Source: Megamonas hypermegale (GTDB lineage: Bacteria; Bacillota; Negativicutes; Selenomonadales; Selenomonadaceae). From it: a DNA stretch of 10,624 bases. The position numbers were made by a program, and so were the translations under genes. A model generated the notes under the pieces. The model did no database searches. It was not told the origin of the DNA and saw nothing but the letters and a program-made list of their open reading frames with translations. This document shows positions 6,544 through 10,624 of this stretch, one piece after another. Location of the stretch: positions 1 through 10,624 of the forward strand of contig DCFC01000018.1 of assembly GCA_002314325.1 (NCBI GenBank), given 5' to 3'. Each line of letters begins with the position of its first letter. The first letter of the stretch is position 1.

Positions 6544-7041
6544 TTAAATATCCTTTACCGGGACAGGGCCGCGCGACATGGCGAGCGTACCGGTGCGGGC
6601 GATTTCAATAATGCCGTAGTCTTCCAGCATTTCGCAGATTGCGTCGACTTTCGTCTGACTGCCGGTCGCTTCGATTACGAGCGTTTCACGGTTCACATCG
6701 ACGATTTTGGCACGGAATATATTTACGATATTGACAATATCGTTGCGGTTTGCCGGATTAGCTTTTACTTTTATCATTACGAGCTCACGATTAATGGAAT
6801 CGATATGCGTGAGATTTATAATTTTTATAACGTTGATTAATTTATTTATCTGCTTCATGACCTGTTCCACTTCATTTTCATTGTCAGCAGTAAGAACAAA
6901 GCTCATGCGCGTAACGTTTTTCTCTTCAGTATAACCTACAGATAATGTATTGATATTAAAAGAGCGGCGGCTGATTAAAGAAACGATATGGCTTAATACG
7001 CCAGGAGTATCTTCAGCTAATAAAGTTAATTGATATTTCAT
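6544..7041 (-). CDS. ilvN: IlvN/IlvH, acetolactate synthase regulatory subunit
   Basis: This is the small subunit that activates the IlvB catalytic subunit and confers feedback inhibition by valine. The 165-aa length is usual for the IlvH type. Residues 1-75 form an ACT domain (LTLLAEDTPGVLSHIVSLIS, then FNINTLSVG), and residues 76-165 are the conserved C-terminal domain ending EIARTGTLAMSRG. Gly14 and Asn29, the positions that line the valine site in E. coli IlvH, are both present, so valine sensitivity is likely but inferred. The ATG overlaps the ilvB stop in an ATGA sequence (7038-7041), indicating translational coupling. It is the last gene of its transcript, ending at the shared terminator. 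The symbol ilvH would be equally valid. Confidence 0.96.
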   Translation of the reverse strand: MKYQLTLLAEDTPGVLSHIVSLISRRSFNINTLSVGYTEEKNVTRMSFVLTADNENEVEQVMKQINKLINVIKIINLTHIDSINRELVMIKVKANPANRNDIVNIVNIFRAKIVDVNRETLVIEATGSQTKVDAICEMLEDYGIIEIARTGTLAMSRGPVPVKDI

Positions 7042-8732
7042 TGTTCTGCCTCCAATACCATTTGGTCAAGTCGTCCACCGGCCGGAACCATCGGGAATAC
7101 ATTTTCTTCATCAGGAATTAAAACCTCGATTAAAGCTGCGCCTTCGGATTTTACGATTTCCTTGAATTTTTCATTGAAAGCAGCTTTACTGTCAATGCGG
7201 TATCCTCTTACTCCCATTGCTTCTGCCAGTTTTACTAAATCTGTCTTACCGCGCAAAACGGAATGAGCATAGTGGCGGTTGTAGAACATGCGCTGCCATT
7301 GCGCCACCATGCCGAGCATATGGTTGTTCAAAACGATTACTTTGATGTCCAAATCGTTATCGGCGAGTGTGGCAAATTCCTGGCAGTTCATCATGATACT
7401 GCCATCACCAGTGAAAAGCACCACTTTTTTGTCCGGATTGGCAAGTTTGCTGCCGATAGCCGCCGGCAGGCCGAAGCCCATCGTGCCGAGACCGCCGGAG
7501 GTGATGAGCGTGCGTTCCTTCTGGAAATTGTAATACTGCGCCGCCCACATCTGGTGCTGGCCGACATCCGTTACGACAATCGTATTTTCATCGGAAATAT
7601 CGCTTACGGCAGTAATTACTTCTTCCGGCATGATGAATTCATCGCTCTTGCGGAAAGCCAGCGGATTGTATTTCTTCACGTCAAAGATATAATCGCGCCA
7701 CGGCTGATAAATATTTTTCAGTTTGTTGCTGATTACGGAAAGTTTAGCGGCAAAAAGCGGCAGCGACCAGCGCAAATCGCCGACAACAGGATAATCAACG
7801 AGTACGTTTTTATTGATTTCCGCACTGTCGATATCGAAATGAGCCACTTTGGCATTCGGCGCAAAATCGGATGTCTTGCTCGTAACGCGGTCGTCAAAGC
7901 GCGCGCCGATACCGATTAACAAATCGCTTTCCATCACGGCCGTATTAGCTGTATATGTGCCGTGCATACCTACCATGCCGAGGGACTCCGGCATATCGCA
8001 CGGCAAAGAGCCTCTGCCCATAAGACTTTCCACGACAGGAATGCCCGTCGCTTTGGCAATCTGACGGATATACGGTGCCGTATCGGATAAAATTACACCG
8101 CCGCCGACGAAGATTACCGGTTTTTCCGCTTCCTGCATGGCTTCGATTAATTTATCAATATCCTGCGTGTTGCCTTCCGTCTGCGGATGGTAGCCCAGCA
8201 GGTTCACCGTATCCGGATAAACAAAATCTATTTCCGCTTCAAATACGTCTTTGGCTATATCTATAACGACAGGACCCGGTCTGCCGGTGGAGGCAATGTA
8301 GAAAGCTTCCTTAAAAATACGCGGCAGGTCCTCAACTTTTTTTATAAGATAATTATGCTTGGTAACCGGGGCGGTAATACCGCAGACATCAGCTTCCTGG
8401 AAAGCATCGCGTCCGATAAGATGCGTCGCCACCTGTCCCGTAATACACACAAGCGGAATTGAGTCGATATTGGCTGTAGCGATACCGGTAACAAGGTTGG
8501 CAGCACCCGGGCCAGATGTGGCAAAGCATACGCCGACTTTGCCGGTAGAACGGGCATAGCCGTCAGCCGCATGGACAGCACCCTGTTCGTGTCTTGTCAG
8601 AATATGACGGAATTTATTTTGATACAGAGCATCGTACAGTGTCAGCACAGCTCCGCCCGGATAACCAAAAACAAGGTCAACATTTTCTTTTTTCAGACAT
8701 TCAATAATTGCCTGAGCACCGTTCATTCTCAT
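7038..8732 (-). CDS. ilvB: IlvB, acetolactate synthase catalytic subunit
   Basis: This ThDP-dependent enzyme joins two pyruvates to 2-acetolactate, or pyruvate and 2-ketobutyrate to acetohydroxybutyrate: the first common step of branched-chain amino acid synthesis. The 564-aa protein shows the three expected domains. The N-terminal PYR domain has the catalytic Glu49 in RHEQGA and GRDAFQE near 107-113. The central domain has RFDDR (278-282), typical of the FAD-binding anabolic enzyme. The C-terminal PP domain has GDGS (442-445) followed by NN at 469-470 for Mg-ThDP, and AQW (Trp479) at the herbicide-site position. The ATG at 8732 has AGGAGG 4 nt upstream; an in-frame ATG two codons later is 10 nt away and could be used instead. 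Its start lies 179 nt after the ilvC stop, past a terminator, with its own leader. Confidence 0.97.
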   Translation of the reverse strand: MRMNGAQAIIECLKKENVDLVFGYPGGAVLTLYDALYQNKFRHILTRHEQGAVHAADGYARSTGKVGVCFATSGPGAANLVTGIATANIDSIPLVCITGQVATHLIGRDAFQEADVCGITAPVTKHNYLIKKVEDLPRIFKEAFYIASTGRPGPVVIDIAKDVFEAEIDFVYPDTVNLLGYHPQTEGNTQDIDKLIEAMQEAEKPVIFVGGGVILSDTAPYIRQIAKATGIPVVESLMGRGSLPCDMPESLGMVGMHGTYTANTAVMESDLLIGIGARFDDRVTSKTSDFAPNAKVAHFDIDSAEINKNVLVDYPVVGDLRWSLPLFAAKLSVISNKLKNIYQPWRDYIFDVKKYNPLAFRKSDEFIMPEEVITAVSDISDENTIVVTDVGQHQMWAAQYYNFQKERTLITSGGLGTMGFGLPAAIGSKLANPDKKVVLFTGDGSIMMNCQEFATLADNDLDIKVIVLNNHMLGMVAQWQRMFYNRHYAHSVLRGKTDLVKLAEAMGVRGYRIDSKAAFNEKFKEIVKSEGAALIEVLIPDEENVFPMVPAGGRLDQMVLEAEQ

Positions 8733-8768
8733 ATGTCCTCCTTCATGCTATATAAATACTTTTATTCG

Positions 8769-8809
8769 TTGTGCTAGTAAAACAGCTAGCCTGAGCCAGC
8801 AGTATAATA
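8769..8809 (-). repeat. ilv leader element, copy 1, upstream of ilvB
   Basis: This stretch is about 88% identical to 10540-10581. Read in the ilvB sense it runs TATTATACTGCTGG, a short CAG-containing stretch, then a hairpin GCTAG/CTAGC closing an 8-nt CTGTTTTA loop, then CACAA. It lies 37-77 nt before the ilvB ATG and ends upstream in a -10-like TATTAT/TATACT. No good -35 is seen at normal spacing, so the promoter would be weak or activated. No T-box, leader peptide or other known attenuator is visible in this leader. Confidence 0.6.
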
Positions 8810-8855
8810 AGTTACTTTTCTAAACTTTTATAAATTGTTAGAATTTTTTATGGTG

Positions 8856-8889
8856 AAAAAAAGAGACGCTTAGCAGCATCTCTTTTTTT
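8856..8889 (-). terminator. Rho-independent terminator of ilvC
   Basis: On the minus strand AAAGAGATGC pairs with GCGTCTCTTT around a TGCTAA loop (right arm 8876-8889, left arm 8856-8869), with one wobble pair, followed by a run of seven T. It begins about 22 nt after the ilvC stop. It separates ilvC from ilvB-ilvN. Confidence 0.85.
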
Positions 8890-8911
8890 GCTTATATAAC
8901 CGCCGCAAATA

Positions 8912-10078
<1,167 letters not shown>

Positions 10079-10196
10079 TCAGACTACATTCATATTTTTA
10101 TACTTCAAATTTAAATACAAATGTATTTTTCCGATAACGAGGAAAAAGCGTTTTAATTTACTGGGCATACACCGTTCAATTAAAAACCTCCCAGAT

Positions 10197-10199
10197 GAT
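10197..10199 (-). promoter_or_regulatory. T-box specifier codon ATC (isoleucine)
   Basis: The triplet follows GAA-C and is followed by the conserved purine A. The upper helix ATAGTA/TACTAT fixes the register. A frame read before GAA would give AAT (Asn), but that does not fit the known specifier-loop geometry or the downstream gene. Confidence 0.8.
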
Positions 10200-10317
10200 G
10201 TTCATTATAGTATCACACCGATTTACACCAGCCATCGGCTCTCTGTAGCTTTTTACTATGAATTACTTGTCTGTTCACAGGATTTATTATATCCAATTTC
10301 ATGTTTACAACTTTACG

Positions 10318-10354
10318 TTATGTATACCTTAAACTATTCAATATAATTTGTCAA
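10318..10354 (-). promoter_or_regulatory. Probable promoter of the ilvC T-box transcript
   Basis: A perfect -35 TTGACA (10349-10354, minus) is followed after 17 nt by TAAGGT (10326-10331), a weak -10 that lies within the second copy of the 14-bp repeat TTATGTATACCTTA (10318-10331). A consensus TATAAT (10286-10291) lies nearer Stem I but has no -35 at a normal distance. The -35 sits inside an inverted repeat, GTCAAGT (10350-10356) against ACTTGAC (10373-10379). Confidence 0.5.
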
Positions 10355-10379
10355 GTGTTTTTTTATAAACAAACTTGAC

Positions 10380-10624
10380 CGAAACGGCTTCAAAGCAGTA
10401 AATACAATAAATGCGGCAAATTGCAAAATCTATGTGAAACAAGCCGCGGTGAACAGATTTTCAATTTTTGCGGATAGTGTTATAATTATTCCAAAAATAA
10501 ATATTACCTGCTGCACCGGTAAAATATAAAGTTTACCAATTGTGCTAGAAAAACATCTAGTCTGTAACCAGCAGTATAATACTTTATATTCGCTGCCTGT
10601 TGTCACTTAACCTCACTAAATATA
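10380..10624. other. Non-coding region right of the T-box promoter
   Basis: No convincing gene is seen on either strand. The stretch contains a consensus extended -10 on the plus strand (TGTTATAAT, 10478-10486), whose -35 at 17 nt is poor (TTTCAA). It also holds the second ilv leader element, a predicted branched RNA fold (10505-10576), and a GCGGC/GCCGC inverted repeat (10411-10447). A plus-strand gene may begin beyond the right edge. Confidence 0.5.
10540..10581. repeat. ilv leader element, copy 2
   Basis: It matches 8769-8809 over 41-42 nt with about five substitutions and one indel. The shared skeleton on the plus strand is TTGTGCTAG, AAAACA, CTAG, CTG, then CCAGCAGTATAATA. The hairpin is kept: CTAGA/TCTAG here against GCTAG/CTAGC in copy 1, with differing closing bases but pairing retained. 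Both copies are in the same orientation. Confidence 0.65.

Noticed and set aside
7263..7919. 218-codon plus-strand open frame opposite ilvB
   Set aside because: It lies wholly antisense to a clear, conserved ilvB coding region, has no ribosome site, and its product is a shadow composition with no recognisable domain.
8733..8747. Five-codon upstream ORF (MKEDI) overlapping the ilvB start
   Set aside because: It is made from the ilvB ribosome site itself, has no ribosome site of its own, and contains no branched-chain codon run of a leader peptide except one Ile.
10199..10206. AAT (Asn) as T-box specifier
   Set aside because: AAT precedes GAA; in the well-known glyQS layout the specifier follows GAA-N, giving ATC, which also suits ilvC.
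10434..10529. 31-codon plus-strand GTG open frame
   Set aside because: No ribosome site; it spans the extended -10 promoter; no recognisable product.

Overview
The window reads as chromosomal DNA of a diderm Firmicute of the class Negativicutes (Selenomonas/Megamonas/Anaerovibrio-like). This is inferred from a TonB-dependent outer-membrane receptor lying beside Firmicute-style genetics: a tRNA-sensing T-box leader, AGGAGG-type ribosome sites and Firmicute-type BioY/BioD/BioA. The genus cannot be fixed from the sequence. All genes but one are on the minus strand, so transcription runs mostly right to left. No tRNA, rRNA, insertion sequence, prophage or CRISPR array is visible.

Right part (about 6540-10624): branched-chain amino acid synthesis. 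A long non-coding region holds a complete isoleucine-specific T-box leader (specifier ATC) that controls ilvC, ketol-acid reductoisomerase. ilvC ends at its own terminator. After a separate leader come ilvB and ilvN, the large and small subunits of acetolactate synthase, coupled by an ATGA overlap. The three enzymes cover the first two steps to valine, leucine and isoleucine; ilvD, ilvE and the leu genes are not present here. A 41-42 nt element is repeated in front of ilvB and again about 250 nt upstream of the T-box.

Middle (about 3240-6540): biotin. bioY (membrane biotin-binding S component), bioD (dethiobiotin synthetase) and bioA (DAPA aminotransferase) form one tight operon. Its sigma-70-type promoter overlaps a BirA-like half-site, and the operon ends in a hairpin terminator. 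bioB, bioF and early pimeloyl genes are not in the window. Divergent from bioY is a short plus-strand gene for a near-perfect coiled-coil protein of unknown function; it shares a bidirectional terminator with ilvN.

Left part (1-3240): an unrecognised, very basic membrane protein, then a TonB-dependent receptor of unknown substrate with its own extended -10 promoter. Beyond the receptor terminator, an AT-rich intergenic stretch carries two kinds of inverted repeat (three copies of TTGTGCCA and a 10-bp palindrome), probably operators for a gene left of the window.

The genes are ordinary metabolism. The points most worth checking are the repeated ilv-region leader element, a predicted three-way-junction RNA around its second copy, the 14-bp repeat flanking the T-box, and the TTGTGCCA operator-like cluster.
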